Origin: Betaproteobacteria bacterium
GTDB taxonomy: Bacteria > Pseudomonadota > Gammaproteobacteria > Burkholderiales > SG8-39
DNA length: 35,896 nt
Assembly (NCBI GenBank): GCA_016868105.1
Contig: VGIA01000014.1
Span: forward strand, 1-35,896
Direction: 5' to 3'
The notes beneath the pieces were generated by a model. That model saw nothing but the letters and a program-made list of their open reading frames with translations, was not told the DNA's origin and made no database searches. Of this stretch, positions 1 through 6,635 are shown piece after piece. Numbering within the stretch: position 1 is the stretch's first letter; each line of letters starts with the position of its first letter. Position numbers and translations under genes: made by a program.

Positions 1-963
1 GCTGCCGTTAGCGACTTCAGAATTGAAGACGTCAGCACCCAAGGTGGTGCGCTTGCTCAAGGCATAGTTCACACCAACGGCAAACTTGGTGTCATTTGCT
101 GAGGTAGCCGTGTAGTTCCCACCAGTCCTAGACTTGTTATAGCCAGCAAGCCAGGTGTAGGCGCCCATGGGGACACTGCCGCTCAAAGAGGAGACACCAA
201 CGGTCTTTTGACCATCGGCGTTCTTGGTCACCGCGTTGATCACATTCAGCTTGGCAAATTTAAGATCGTAGCTAGCCCCTAGGGACGTGCCTTTAGCTTT
301 TGCATCACCGGGGTTGCTGCCAGAATCACCCCAAGTGTTGGCGGTGTTATTTAATTGCAGCCACTGCGCGGTAATCGGACCTCTCGCGTAGTCAATGCTC
401 ACGAGTCTACGCTCGTTCGTACGGGTGGACCTAGAGGTCTGCAAAGAAAGGCTGACACCGTTGAAGTTGGGGGTGGTGTAGTGAACAGCGTTGGCCGTGG
501 TGCCTCCAGCAATCAGGGCAGAAACACTGCCTGAATGGCCTGCAACCATACCAGCGCCGCCCGTGCAACCCCAGGGATCGAAGCCGCAGTTGTGCATTTC
601 ACCAATCTTCCCTAGGCGGACGGTACCGAACCCACCTTGGAGGTAGGCGTTGGCCACGTGTAACAAAGCGTAACCAGTGCCAGCAGAGTTACGGTCGCCA
701 GTGGCAGCGTTAAAACGCATCTGGCTCTGGAAACCACCCTTCATGCCCCCGCCCAGGTCTTCAGTGGTGTTGATGTTGATCGCGTTGGCGCCGCCACCCT
801 GGGAGGCGACATTGGCATCGCCAGAAGCACCTTCAGCGCCGGTGGCCATAATACCGACATTGATGGAACCAGAGATGGTGGCGGTGGACTGAGCGAAAGA
901 AGCCGGGGCGGCCAGGGCAGCCAGAGCACCGGAGACCGCAACTGCCAAAAGTTTCTGTTTCAT
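1..963 (-). CDS. Gram-negative porin (Porin_4 / Burkholderia type), 3' end cut by window edge
   Basis: Outer-membrane beta-barrel channel for passive diffusion of small solutes. The frame is open from the ATG at 961-963 to base 1, giving 321 codons; family members are usually about 340-380 residues, so only a few C-terminal strands are missing. Residues 1-24 form a classic signal peptide (Lys at 2 and 4, Ala/Leu-rich core, SFA before cleavage at about 24/25). The mature start STATISGSINVGI and the later alternating polar/hydrophobic stretches with many Gly, Asn, Thr and Tyr match this family. A perfect AGGAGG ribosome site (complement of 972-977) lies 8 bases before the ATG. Base composition (about 57 percent GC) and T-ending codons differ from the neighbours, as expected for a highly expressed porin. 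Solute specificity cannot be read from the sequence. Confidence 0.93.
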   Translation of the reverse strand, partial: MKQKLLAVAVSGALAALAAPASFAQSTATISGSINVGIMATGAEGASGDANVASQGGGANAININTTEDLGGGMKGGFQSQMRFNAATGDRNSAGTGYALLHVANAYLQGGFGTVRLGKIGEMHNCGFDPWGCTGGAGMVAGHSGSVSALIAGGTTANAVHYTTPNFNGVSLSLQTSRSTRTNERRLVSIDYARGPITAQWLQLNNTANTWGDSGSNPGDAKAKGTSLGASYDLKFAKLNVINAVTKNADGQKTVGVSSLSGSVPMGAYTWLAGYNKSRTGGNYTATSANDTKFAVGVNYALSKRTTLGADVFNSEVANGS

Positions 964-1265
964 TCCATGAACCTCCTGTTGATAAACGCAATCGGGTGGC
1001 AGGCAGCCGAGTTCCTGTTTCCCCCCGGCCCAACCGCCTCAACCCCTCGTGAACTCAGTGAGAAGTTGGTGCCATTCTCCGCCCCCAGCCCCTACCGGCG
1101 CAACGCTTGGGCGCAGTTTTCCGAGGATTCACCCCCCCTCTGTTGCGTCGGAACAACATAATTAAAATGTAGTTAAATCAATGCGTTGCGTTTTCATGCT
1201 CGGATTCCGCACAAACTCCTCTGCGGATCCACCCACCCAGCCCCGCCTTGCAGCCGGCCGCATCG
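964..1265 (-). other. Porin 5' leader and intergenic region
   Basis: No convincing gene lies here. The stretch holds the porin ribosome site (972-977), a pyrimidine-rich segment, a run of seven C at about 1132-1138, and a short inverted repeat TGTTG (1141-1145) / CAACA (1154-1158) next to the likely -10 box. If the promoter assigned at 1155-1181 is right, the porin mRNA has a leader of about 180 bases, long enough for control by small RNAs or structure. That role is inference. Confidence 0.5.
1155..1181 (-). promoter_or_regulatory. Putative sigma70-type promoter of the porin gene
   Basis: On the minus strand TTGATT (complement of 1176-1181) and TATGTT (complement of 1155-1160) are separated by 15 bases, in an island (1155-1182) that is strikingly AT-rich for this genome. 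Each hexamer matches the consensus at 4 of 6 positions. The spacer is shorter than the optimum 17, so the exact assignment is uncertain, but this is the only promoter-like island upstream of the porin. Confidence 0.45.
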
Positions 1266-1301
1266 AAAAAGGGGGCGCGGCTGCGCCTCAATCGCCCCCT
1301 T
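1266..1301 (-). terminator. Rho-independent terminator after trpC
   Basis: A perfect 9-bp inverted repeat, AAGGGGGCG (1269-1277) and CGCCCCCTT (1293-1301), with a 15-base loop. On the minus strand the stem is followed by five T (complement of A1266-1270). It starts 27 bases after the trpC stop and so ends the trp transcript before it reaches the porin promoter. Confidence 0.85.
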
Positions 1302-1328
1302 GCCCTCTGGGTCGGGCTGGCTTGGCCC

Positions 1329-2117
1329 TCAGGCGAACAGCCGGGCCAGCTCGCTGCCCGGATCACCCGCCCGCATGAAGGCCTCTCCCACCAGGAACGC
1401 GTTCACCCCGCCGCTGCGCATCCGCGCCACATCCTCGCGCGTGAGGATGCCGCTCTCGGTGACCAGGACCCGGTCGGCGGGCACCGAGGCGCGCAGCTCC
1501 AGGGTCCTCTCCAGCCGGGTCTGGAAGGTGCGCAGGTCGCGGTTGTTGATGCCCACCAGGGGCGTGCTCAGCTGGAGCGCCGCCCCCAGCTCGGCTGCCT
1601 CGTGCACCTCCACCAGCACCGACATCCCCAACCCCGAGGCAATCGATTCCAGCTCGCACATCTTCGCCGTCGCCAGCGCCGCCGCGATCAGCAGGATGCA
1701 GTCGGCACCCATCGCCCGCGACTCGAACACCTGGTAGGGCTCCACCACGAAGTCCTTGCGCAGCACCGGCAGGCCGCAGGCCGCGCGCGCCGCCCGCAGG
1801 TGCGCCGCGTCGCCGCGGAAAAATTCCCGGTCGGTGAGCACCGACAGGCAGGCGGCGCCGCCCCTCTCGTAGCTGCGCGCGATCGCCGCCGGGTCGTAAT
1901 CGGCGCGGATCTCGCCCTTCGAGGGGCTCGCACGCTTGCTCTCGGCGATCACTGCCGGACGCCCGGCCGCGAGCCGGGCGCGGATGGCGCCGGCAAAATC
2001 GCGCGGAGGCGGGGCCGCCGCGGCACGGCGCTCCATCTCCGCCTGCGCCACCGCGCAGCTGGCGGCGGCGACCTCGCTGGCCTTGACCGCCAGGATCCGC
2101 TGCAGGATGTCGGACAT
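1329..2117 (-). CDS. trpC: Indole-3-glycerol-phosphate synthase
   Basis: Cytoplasmic TIM-barrel enzyme that closes the indole ring of CdRP (1-(2-carboxyphenylamino)-1-deoxyribulose 5-phosphate), the fourth step of tryptophan synthesis. At 262 residues it has the normal length of a monofunctional TrpC. Diagnostic motifs are present: [13 protein letters not shown] at about 58-70 with the catalytic Lys, LRKDF at 119-123, GINNRDL near 190 and VTESGI near 213. The ATG at 2115-2117 starts 28 bases after trpD, on the same strand, and a terminator follows the stop. TrpF activity is not encoded in this protein. The gene is intact, in contrast to the upstream trpE/trpG region. Confidence 0.97.
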   Translation of the reverse strand: MSDILQRILAVKASEVAAASCAVAQAEMERRAAAAPPPRDFAGAIRARLAAGRPAVIAESKRASPSKGEIRADYDPAAIARSYERGGAACLSVLTDREFFRGDAAHLRAARAACGLPVLRKDFVVEPYQVFESRAMGADCILLIAAALATAKMCELESIASGLGMSVLVEVHEAAELGAALQLSTPLVGINNRDLRTFQTRLERTLELRASVPADRVLVTESGILTREDVARMRSGGVNAFLVGEAFMRAGDPGSELARLFA

Positions 2118-2145
2118 CAGGACCGCCTGATGTAAGCGAATACTT

Positions 2146-3174
2146 CTACTTCAGGCCCTGGCTAAATGAGACGAACGCCTCCAGCTTGGCCTTCGCCGCG
2201 CCGCTGGCGATCGCCTTGCGCGCGCGCTCGACCCCGTCCTCGTAGGACCTGGCCACGCCGGCGACGTATATCGCGGCGCCGGCGTTGAGCAGCACGATGT
2301 TGAGCGCGGGACCGGACTGGTTCTCCAGCACCGCGAGGATCATCTGCTTTGACTCCTCCACGGTGTTCACCTGGATGGCGCGGCGGTCATAGAACTCCAG
2401 CCCGAGCGCGGACGGATCGAGCTCATATTCGTCGACCTCGCCCTCCTTCAGCTCGCCCACCAGCGTCGGTCCGGACACCGAGATCTCGTCCAGCCCCTCG
2501 CGGCCGTGGACCACCATGACGTGGCGGGAGCCCAGGCGCTGCAGCACCCGCACCTGGATGCCGACCAGGTCCGGGTGGAACACGCCCATGACCTGGTTCT
2601 TCGCCCCGGCCGGGTTGGTGAGCGGGCCCAGGATGTTGAACAGGGTGCGCACGCCCAATTCCTGCCTCACCGGCGCGGCGTACTTCATCGCGCTGTGGTG
2701 GGCCGGGGCGAACATGAAGCCGATGCCGGTCCTGTCGATGGCCTGGGCCACCTGCGCCGGGGTCATCGCGCTGGCGCCGCCAAGGGCCTGCAGCACCTCG
2801 GCGCTGCCAACCGAGGAGGACACCGCGCGCCCCATGTGCTTGGCCACGCGCGCGCCGGCGGCCGCGGCGACGAAGGCGCAGGCCGTGGAGACGTTGAAGG
2901 TGTGCGCGCCGTCACCGCCGGTGCCGCAGGTGTCCACCAGGCGGTGGTGGTCCTTCACCTCGACCATGGTGGCGAACTCGCGCATCACCTGCGCCGCGGC
3001 GGCGATCTCGCCGATGGTCTCCTTCTTCACCCGCAGGCCGACGATGAAGCCGCCGATCTGCGCCGGGGTGAGTTCGCCGCGCATGATCTGGCGCATCACG
3101 TGCAGCATCTCGTCGTGGAAGATCTCGCGGTGCTCCACGGTGCGCTGGATCGCCTCTGCGATGCCGATTTTCAT
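2146..3174 (-). CDS. trpD: Anthranilate phosphoribosyltransferase
   Basis: Transfers phosphoribose from PRPP to anthranilate, the second step of tryptophan synthesis. The protein has 342 residues, standard for a stand-alone TrpD. The PRPP-binding loop CGTGGDG (83-89), NVST (94-97) and the KHMGRAVSS segment (112-120) are all intact, and the rest follows the type III phosphoribosyltransferase fold without gaps. Purine-rich GGGGACGG precedes the ATG. The start lies 10 bases after the stop of the trpE'-'trpG remnant, so translation of trpD was probably coupled to trpG and may now be coupled to the 41-codon remnant. It lies upstream of trpC in the usual trpGDC order. Confidence 0.97.
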   Translation of the reverse strand: MKIGIAEAIQRTVEHREIFHDEMLHVMRQIMRGELTPAQIGGFIVGLRVKKETIGEIAAAAQVMREFATMVEVKDHHRLVDTCGTGGDGAHTFNVSTACAFVAAAAGARVAKHMGRAVSSSVGSAEVLQALGGASAMTPAQVAQAIDRTGIGFMFAPAHHSAMKYAAPVRQELGVRTLFNILGPLTNPAGAKNQVMGVFHPDLVGIQVRVLQRLGSRHVMVVHGREGLDEISVSGPTLVGELKEGEVDEYELDPSALGLEFYDRRAIQVNTVEESKQMILAVLENQSGPALNIVLLNAGAAIYVAGVARSYEDGVERARKAIASGAAKAKLEAFVSFSQGLK

Positions 3175-3184
3175 GTCCGTCCCC

Positions 3185-3310
3185 TTATTTGCCTTCGATG
3201 AAATTCCTCAGCATGGCCTGCCCGTGCTCGGTCCGCATCGCCTCGGGGTGGAACTGCACCCCTTGGACCGCCAGGCCGCGCGCGGCAAGTTGCCCGGAAT
3301 CAGGGTCCAT
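3185..3310 (-). pseudogene. trpE'-'trpG in-frame fusion remnant (41 codons)
   Basis: The minus-strand frame from the ATG at 3308-3310 to the TAA at 3185-3187 ends in LAVQGVQFHPEAMRTEHGQ and then a short tail ending NFIEGK. This is the C-terminus of the glutamine amidotransferase subunit TrpG, including the catalytic-triad motif HPE. A whole TrpG is about 190 residues; only about the last 30 are present. The N-terminal part MDPDSGQLAARG does not belong to TrpG. It resembles the start of betaproteobacterial TrpE (M...LAA.G before YNRIP) and has a well-spaced GGGAG ribosome site. The simplest reading is one in-frame deletion from about codon 12 of trpE to about codon 160 of trpG. The TrpG part is sure; the TrpE part is inference. 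No catalytic function is possible. Confidence 0.8.
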
Positions 3311-3358
3311 CGTGAGGAAACTCCCGCTGCTGCTGCCGATGTTGGAACGCAACTGCGT

Positions 3359-3390
3359 GCGGCCCGGGATTCACCCGCCCGCCGGGCCGC
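3359..3390 (-). promoter_or_regulatory. Strong hairpin in the trp leader (candidate attenuator element)
   Basis: Perfect 9-bp inverted repeat GCGGCCCGG (3359-3367) / CCGGGCCGC (3382-3390) with a 14-base loop, between the Trp-rich leader peptide and the trpE'-'trpG remnant. Its placement fits an attenuation element, but no T-run follows on the minus strand, so it is not a textbook intrinsic terminator. A second inverted repeat (GGCGCC 3414-3419 and 3423-3428) lies inside the Trp codons of the leader. Confidence 0.4.
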
Positions 3391-3408
3391 GCGGGGAGGC
3401 AAGGAGTT

Positions 3409-3474
3409 CTAGCGGCGCCAGGGGCGCCAGCTGCGCCAGCCGAGACAGGGGGTGTTGGTGCGCAAGTTATTCAC
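3409..3474 (-). CDS. Candidate tryptophan leader peptide (21 codons, 3 Trp)
   Basis: The minus-strand frame from GTG (3472-3474) to TAG (3409-3411) ends WRSWRPWRR, with three UGG codons spaced every third codon among the last nine. It sits immediately upstream of the trp remnant and is followed by a strong hairpin (3359-3390). A short peptide with clustered Trp codons in front of trpE is the hallmark of ribosome-mediated attenuation of trp operons. The start codon is uncertain: no good ribosome site is visible before this GTG, and a TTG at 3463-3465 is an alternative. It begins 16 bases after the rpe stop. I infer it from the Trp clustering and position, not from family homology. Confidence 0.45.
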   Translation of the reverse strand: MNNLRTNTPCLGWRSWRPWRR

Positions 3475-3490
3475 GACGGCGGCGAATATA

Positions 3491-4165
3491 TCACGCCGCC
3501 AGGCGCGCGCGCAGGTCGCCGATGGTGGCCGCGTAGTCCTTCGAGCCGAAGATCGCCGATCCCGCCACGAAGGTGTCGGCGCCGGCGGCGGCGACGCGGG
3601 CGATGTTCTCGGCCTTGATGCCGCCGTCCACCTCGAGCCAGATGTCGCGGCCGGTGGCCTGGATGCGCCTGCGCACCTCGCCGATCCTGGGCAGCACCGA
3701 CTCGATGAAGGCCTGGCCGCCGAAGCCCGGGTTGACCGACATCAGCAGCACCAGGTCCAGCTTCTGCAGCGTATGCTCCAGGACCGACAGCGGCGTGGCC
3801 GGATTGAGCGCCAGCCCCGCCTTGCAGCCGTGGTCCCGGATGAGCGCGATGGTGCGCTCCACCTGCTCGCTCGCCTCCGGGTGGAAGCTGATCAGGTTGG
3901 CGCCGGCCCTGGCGAAATCCGGCACGATGCGGTCCACCGGCCGCACCATCAGGTGCACGTCGATGGGCAGCGTGGTGTGCGGCCGGATCCCGGCGCAGAC
4001 CAGCGGCCCCACCGTCAGGTTGGGCACGTAGTGGTTGTCCATGACGTCGAAGTGCACCAGGTCGGCGCCGGCCGCCGCCACCGCGCGCACTTCCTCGCCC
4101 AGGCGCGCGAAATCCGCCGACAGGAGCGAGGGCGCGATGCGGAACGCGGGATCAGTCCTGGCCAT
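3491..4165 (-). CDS. rpe: Ribulose-5-phosphate 3-epimerase
   Basis: Interconverts ribulose 5-phosphate and xylulose 5-phosphate in the pentose phosphate and Calvin pathways. The 224-residue TIM barrel is full length. Visible signatures: SLLSADF near residue 14 (Ser, and Asp at the active site), [14 protein letters not shown] near 38-51 with metal-binding His/Asp, DVHLMV near 70, [10 protein letters not shown] near 142-151 and EVDGGI near 178. In betaproteobacteria rpe commonly precedes gph-trpE-trpG-trpD-trpC; here gph is absent and the trp leader follows at once. It diverges from apaG, with only 38 bases between the two start codons. Confidence 0.97.
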   Translation of the reverse strand: MARTDPAFRIAPSLLSADFARLGEEVRAVAAAGADLVHFDVMDNHYVPNLTVGPLVCAGIRPHTTLPIDVHLMVRPVDRIVPDFARAGANLISFHPEASEQVERTIALIRDHGCKAGLALNPATPLSVLEHTLQKLDLVLLMSVNPGFGGQAFIESVLPRIGEVRRRIQATGRDIWLEVDGGIKAENIARVAAAGADTFVAGSAIFGSKDYAATIGDLRARLAA

Positions 4166-4174
4166 GGCGATGCG

Positions 4175-4180
4175 ATTCTA
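4175..4180 (-). promoter_or_regulatory. Putative -10 box for rpe
   Basis: TAGAAT on the minus strand, ending 9 bases before the rpe ATG. A start site 6-7 bases downstream would give a leader of only about 3 bases. No recognisable -35 box is visible. It lies back to back with the apaG -10 box. Confidence 0.4.
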
Positions 4181-4191
4181 GCGCGCCGCAC

Positions 4192-4197
4192 TACAAT
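4192..4197 (+). promoter_or_regulatory. Putative -10 box for apaG (leaderless arrangement)
   Basis: TACAAT followed by exactly six bases (GCGCCC) and the apaG ATG, so transcription would begin at or next to the A of the start codon. No clear -35 box or Shine-Dalgarno site is visible. This suggests a leaderless apaG mRNA; inference from position only. Confidence 0.45.
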
Positions 4198-4203
4198 GCG
4201 CCC

Positions 4204-4587
4204 ATGGTCCAGGACAAGCGCTACCAGGTCGCCGTGAGCGCGGCGGTGAAATACCTGCCCGAGCAATCCGACGAGGACGGCGGGCGCTACGTGTTCGCCT
4301 ACACCATCACCATCCGCAACGCCGGCAGCGTGGCCGCCCAGCTGATCAGCCGCCACTGGATCATCACCGACGCGGCCGGCGCGGTGCAGGAGGTGAGGGG
4401 CGCGGGCGTGGTGGGCGCGCAGCCGCTGCTGCGGCCGGGCGAATCGCACCAGTACACCAGCGGCACCGCGATCGCGACGCCGGTCGGGACCATGCGCGGC
4501 AGCTACCAGATGGTGGCCGAGGACGGCACGCGCTTCGAGGCGCCGATTGCCGAGTTCACGCTGTCGGTGCCGAGGGTGCTGCACTGA
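4204..4587 (+). CDS. apaG: ApaG-domain protein
   Basis: Small immunoglobulin-like beta-sandwich protein of 127 residues, the normal size of bacterial ApaG. The conserved core is clear: [13 protein letters not shown] near 31-43, the RHWIITDA segment near 50-57, then [14 protein letters not shown] and the [20 protein letters not shown] region near 82-105. ApaG is linked to cobalt/magnesium resistance and nucleotide binding in enterobacteria, and the fold occurs in eukaryotic F-box proteins, but its biochemical role is unsettled. It diverges from rpe and is followed by mltA after 77 bases. The start is supported by conserved N-terminal residues and by the -10 box placed just before it. Confidence 0.93.
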   Translation: MVQDKRYQVAVSAAVKYLPEQSDEDGGRYVFAYTITIRNAGSVAAQLISRHWIITDAAGAVQEVRGAGVVGAQPLLRPGESHQYTSGTAIATPVGTMRGSYQMVAEDGTRFEAPIAEFTLSVPRVLH

Positions 4588-4664
4588 GGCGGCAGATCAG
4601 CAGCGCGAGGGCCTCCGCCATCTCCAGGCACGCCACCCACATTGCGCGCCGCCTCCTGGCCGCA

Positions 4665-5858
4665 ATGGCGGCGACTGTAGTCCTCGTCGCCGGCTGCGCC
4701 CAGGCGCCCTCGCCCGAGCGCGCCGCGGCCTGCCCGGCGCCGCCTGCCTGCCCTGTGCTTGCCGACTGTCCGGCCTGCCCGCCCCTGAAACCGCCCGCCG
4801 CGGCGCGTTACGAGCCGCGCGAGTTCAGCGCGCTGCCGGGCTGGGCCGCTGGCGCCCAGGCGGCCGCGCTGCGCGCATTCCTCACCGGCTGCGAGCCCCT
4901 GCCCCAGTCCAGCCCGCTCAAGCGGGCCTGCGAGGAGGCAAAGCGCGCGCCACAGGGCGAGGACGCCGCGGCGCGCAGATGGTTCGAAGGCGCATTCTCG
5001 GCCTACGCCGTGATCGGGCCGGAGGGCGGCGCCGAAGGCCTGATCACGGGCTACTACGAGCCGGTGCTGTCGGGCAGCAGGAGGCGCGGCGAGCGCTTCC
5101 GCCACCCGGTGTACGGCACCCCGGAGGACCTGGTGAGCGTGGATCTCGCGGCGGTTGCGCCCGAAACGCGGCACCTGCGCTTGCGCGGGCGGCTCGAAGG
5201 GCGCCGGCTGGTTCCCTATTGGAGCCGCGGCGAGATCGAGGCCGGGGCCATGCGCGCGCCCGTGCTGGCCTGGGTGGAGGATCCGGTCGAGCTGTTCTTC
5301 CTGCAGATCCAGGGCTCGGGCCTGATCGAGCTCGAGCACGACGGCCGGCGCGGCGAGCCGATCCGCCTGGGCTACGCCGACCAGAACGGGCACCCCTACC
5401 GGTCGCTCGGGCGCCACCTGATCGAGCAGGGCAAACTGACGCTGGAGAACGCCTCCATGCAGGGCATCAAGGCCTGGGCTGCGGCCAATCCCGCCGAGCT
5501 TCAGGAGGCGCTCAGCTTCAACGCGAGCTATGTGTTCTTGCGCGAGCTGCCGGCGCACGGCGGACCGATCGGCGCGCTGGGCGCGCCGCTCTCGGCCGGT
5601 GCCAGTCTGGCGGTGGATCCGCGGCACATTCCCCTGGGCGCGCCGGTGTTCCTTGCCACCACGTTCCCGCTGTCGGAGCGGCCGCTGCAGCGCCTGATGG
5701 TGGCGCAGGACACCGGCGGGGCCATCCGCGGCGCGGTGCGCGGCGATTTCTACTGGGGCGGCGGCGCCGAAGCCGGCCAGCAGGCCGGCCGCATGCGGCA
5801 GCGGGGCCGCTTCTGGCTGCTCTGGCCGCGCGGCGAACCGCTGCCGCGCCTGCAGTAG
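4665..5858 (+). CDS. mltA: Membrane-bound lytic murein transglycosylase A
   Basis: Lipoprotein that cleaves peptidoglycan between MurNAc and GlcNAc, forming 1,6-anhydro-MurNAc, during wall growth and turnover. The lipobox LVAGC ends at Cys11 from this ATG, followed by a Cys/Pro-rich linker (to about 45). The MltA domain begins near GLITGYYEPVLSGS (about 125) and contains the insert with FFLQIQGSG. The C-terminal 3D domain ends with DTGGAIRG and GDFYWG; Asp361 in the latter corresponds to the catalytic Asp308 of E. coli MltA, and Asp349 to the conserved Asp297. The length of 397 fits. The start is uncertain: the frame stays open upstream and encodes RRLLAA just before this Met, which would complete a better signal peptide, but no ATG, GTG or TTG is found there. 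Its products feed AmgK/MurU recycling. Confidence 0.93.
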   Translation: MAATVVLVAGCAQAPSPERAAACPAPPACPVLADCPACPPLKPPAAARYEPREFSALPGWAAGAQAAALRAFLTGCEPLPQSSPLKRACEEAKRAPQGEDAAARRWFEGAFSAYAVIGPEGGAEGLITGYYEPVLSGSRRRGERFRHPVYGTPEDLVSVDLAAVAPETRHLRLRGRLEGRRLVPYWSRGEIEAGAMRAPVLAWVEDPVELFFLQIQGSGLIELEHDGRRGEPIRLGYADQNGHPYRSLGRHLIEQGKLTLENASMQGIKAWAAANPAELQEALSFNASYVFLRELPAHGGPIGALGAPLSAGASLAVDPRHIPLGAPVFLATTFPLSERPLQRLMVAQDTGGAIRGAVRGDFYWGGGAEAGQQAGRMRQRGRFWLLWPRGEPLPRLQ

Positions 5859-5880
5859 CCCGCGGCCGGCGCAAGCTTGC

Positions 5881-6618
5881 CTACTTCGCCTTGGCGCCGG
5901 CGGGGGCTTGCTTCATCGCCTCGTCGAGCACGCTGCGCAACTGCTCGGCAGGCAGCCCGCCGCGCAGACGCTCGCCGGTGGCGAGGATGATGGTGGGGGT
6001 GGAATTGACGCCCAAGGACCTGCCCAGTTCCAGCATCTTCTCCATGGGCACGTCGCATTTGGCCTTGGTCGTGATCGGCTTGCCATGCAGCGCGAGCTCG
6101 ATCCACGCCCTGGCGCGGTCGGGCGCGCACCAGACCGCCTTCGAATGCTCGGCCAGCTCCGGCCGGATCACCGGGTACATGTAGTAATAGATCGTGATGT
6201 CGTCGATCTGCGCCAGGGATTTCTCCAACTGCCTGCAGGCCGGGCAGTAGGGGTCGGAGAAAATGGCCAGCACGCGCCTGCCGTTGCCGCGCTGGAGCCT
6301 GACCGCGAGCGCCAGCGGCAGCGAGGCGAAACTGATCGCGCTGAGCTTGCGCAGGCGCTCCTCGGTCAGGTTGCGTCCCGACCTGGTGTCGAACAACATG
6401 CCCTCGAGAACGAAGTTGCCCTGCGGGTCCGAGTACAGCAGCTGCGGGCCCTCCGGCCCCGAAACGTGCACCTCGAACAGGCCCGGGACCGCCGCTGGCC
6501 GCACCGCCTCGATCTTCGTGCCGCCCAGCGCCGGTGCCAGCGCCTTGCGGATGGCGGCTTCGTCGGCCGAGGCGGCCGGCGCCAGCAGGCAGAGGATGAG
6601 GGGCAGCAGGGTTCGCAT
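5881..6618 (-). CDS. dsbC: Thiol:disulfide interchange protein DsbC
   Basis: Periplasmic disulfide isomerase that reshuffles wrong disulfides; it is kept reduced by DsbD. The 245-residue protein has a signal peptide (1-18, ending ASA), an N-terminal dimerisation domain (about 20-80) and a C-terminal thioredoxin-fold domain with the active site FSDPYCPACRQL near 113-124 and the cis-Pro loop NSTPTI near 207. The active site is CPAC, not the CGYC of E. coli DsbC. An additional Cys pair (CAPD...KCD) resembles the second structural disulfide of DsbC. The frame is open far upstream, but the signal peptide fixes the ATG at 6616-6618. It lies 17 bases after the UbiH-family gene, probably co-transcribed, and converges with mltA. 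Confidence 0.92.
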   Translation of the reverse strand: MRTLLPLILCLLAPAASADEAAIRKALAPALGGTKIEAVRPAAVPGLFEVHVSGPEGPQLLYSDPQGNFVLEGMLFDTRSGRNLTEERLRKLSAISFASLPLALAVRLQRGNGRRVLAIFSDPYCPACRQLEKSLAQIDDITIYYYMYPVIRPELAEHSKAVWCAPDRARAWIELALHGKPITTKAKCDVPMEKMLELGRSLGVNSTPTIILATGERLRGGLPAEQLRSVLDEAMKQAPAGAKAK

Positions 6619-6635
6619 CGCGTTGGACTTTCGTT

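Noticed and set aside
3208-3402. 64-codon minus-strand frame overlapping the trp remnant
   Set aside because: Different frame from the TrpG C-terminus; no similarity and no start signal. The in-frame remnant at 3185-3310 explains the sequence better.
5871-5880. Perfect 10-bp palindrome GCAAGCTTGC between convergent mltA and dsbC
   Set aside because: Too short and without loop or T-run to be a terminator; may be chance. No terminator is evident there.
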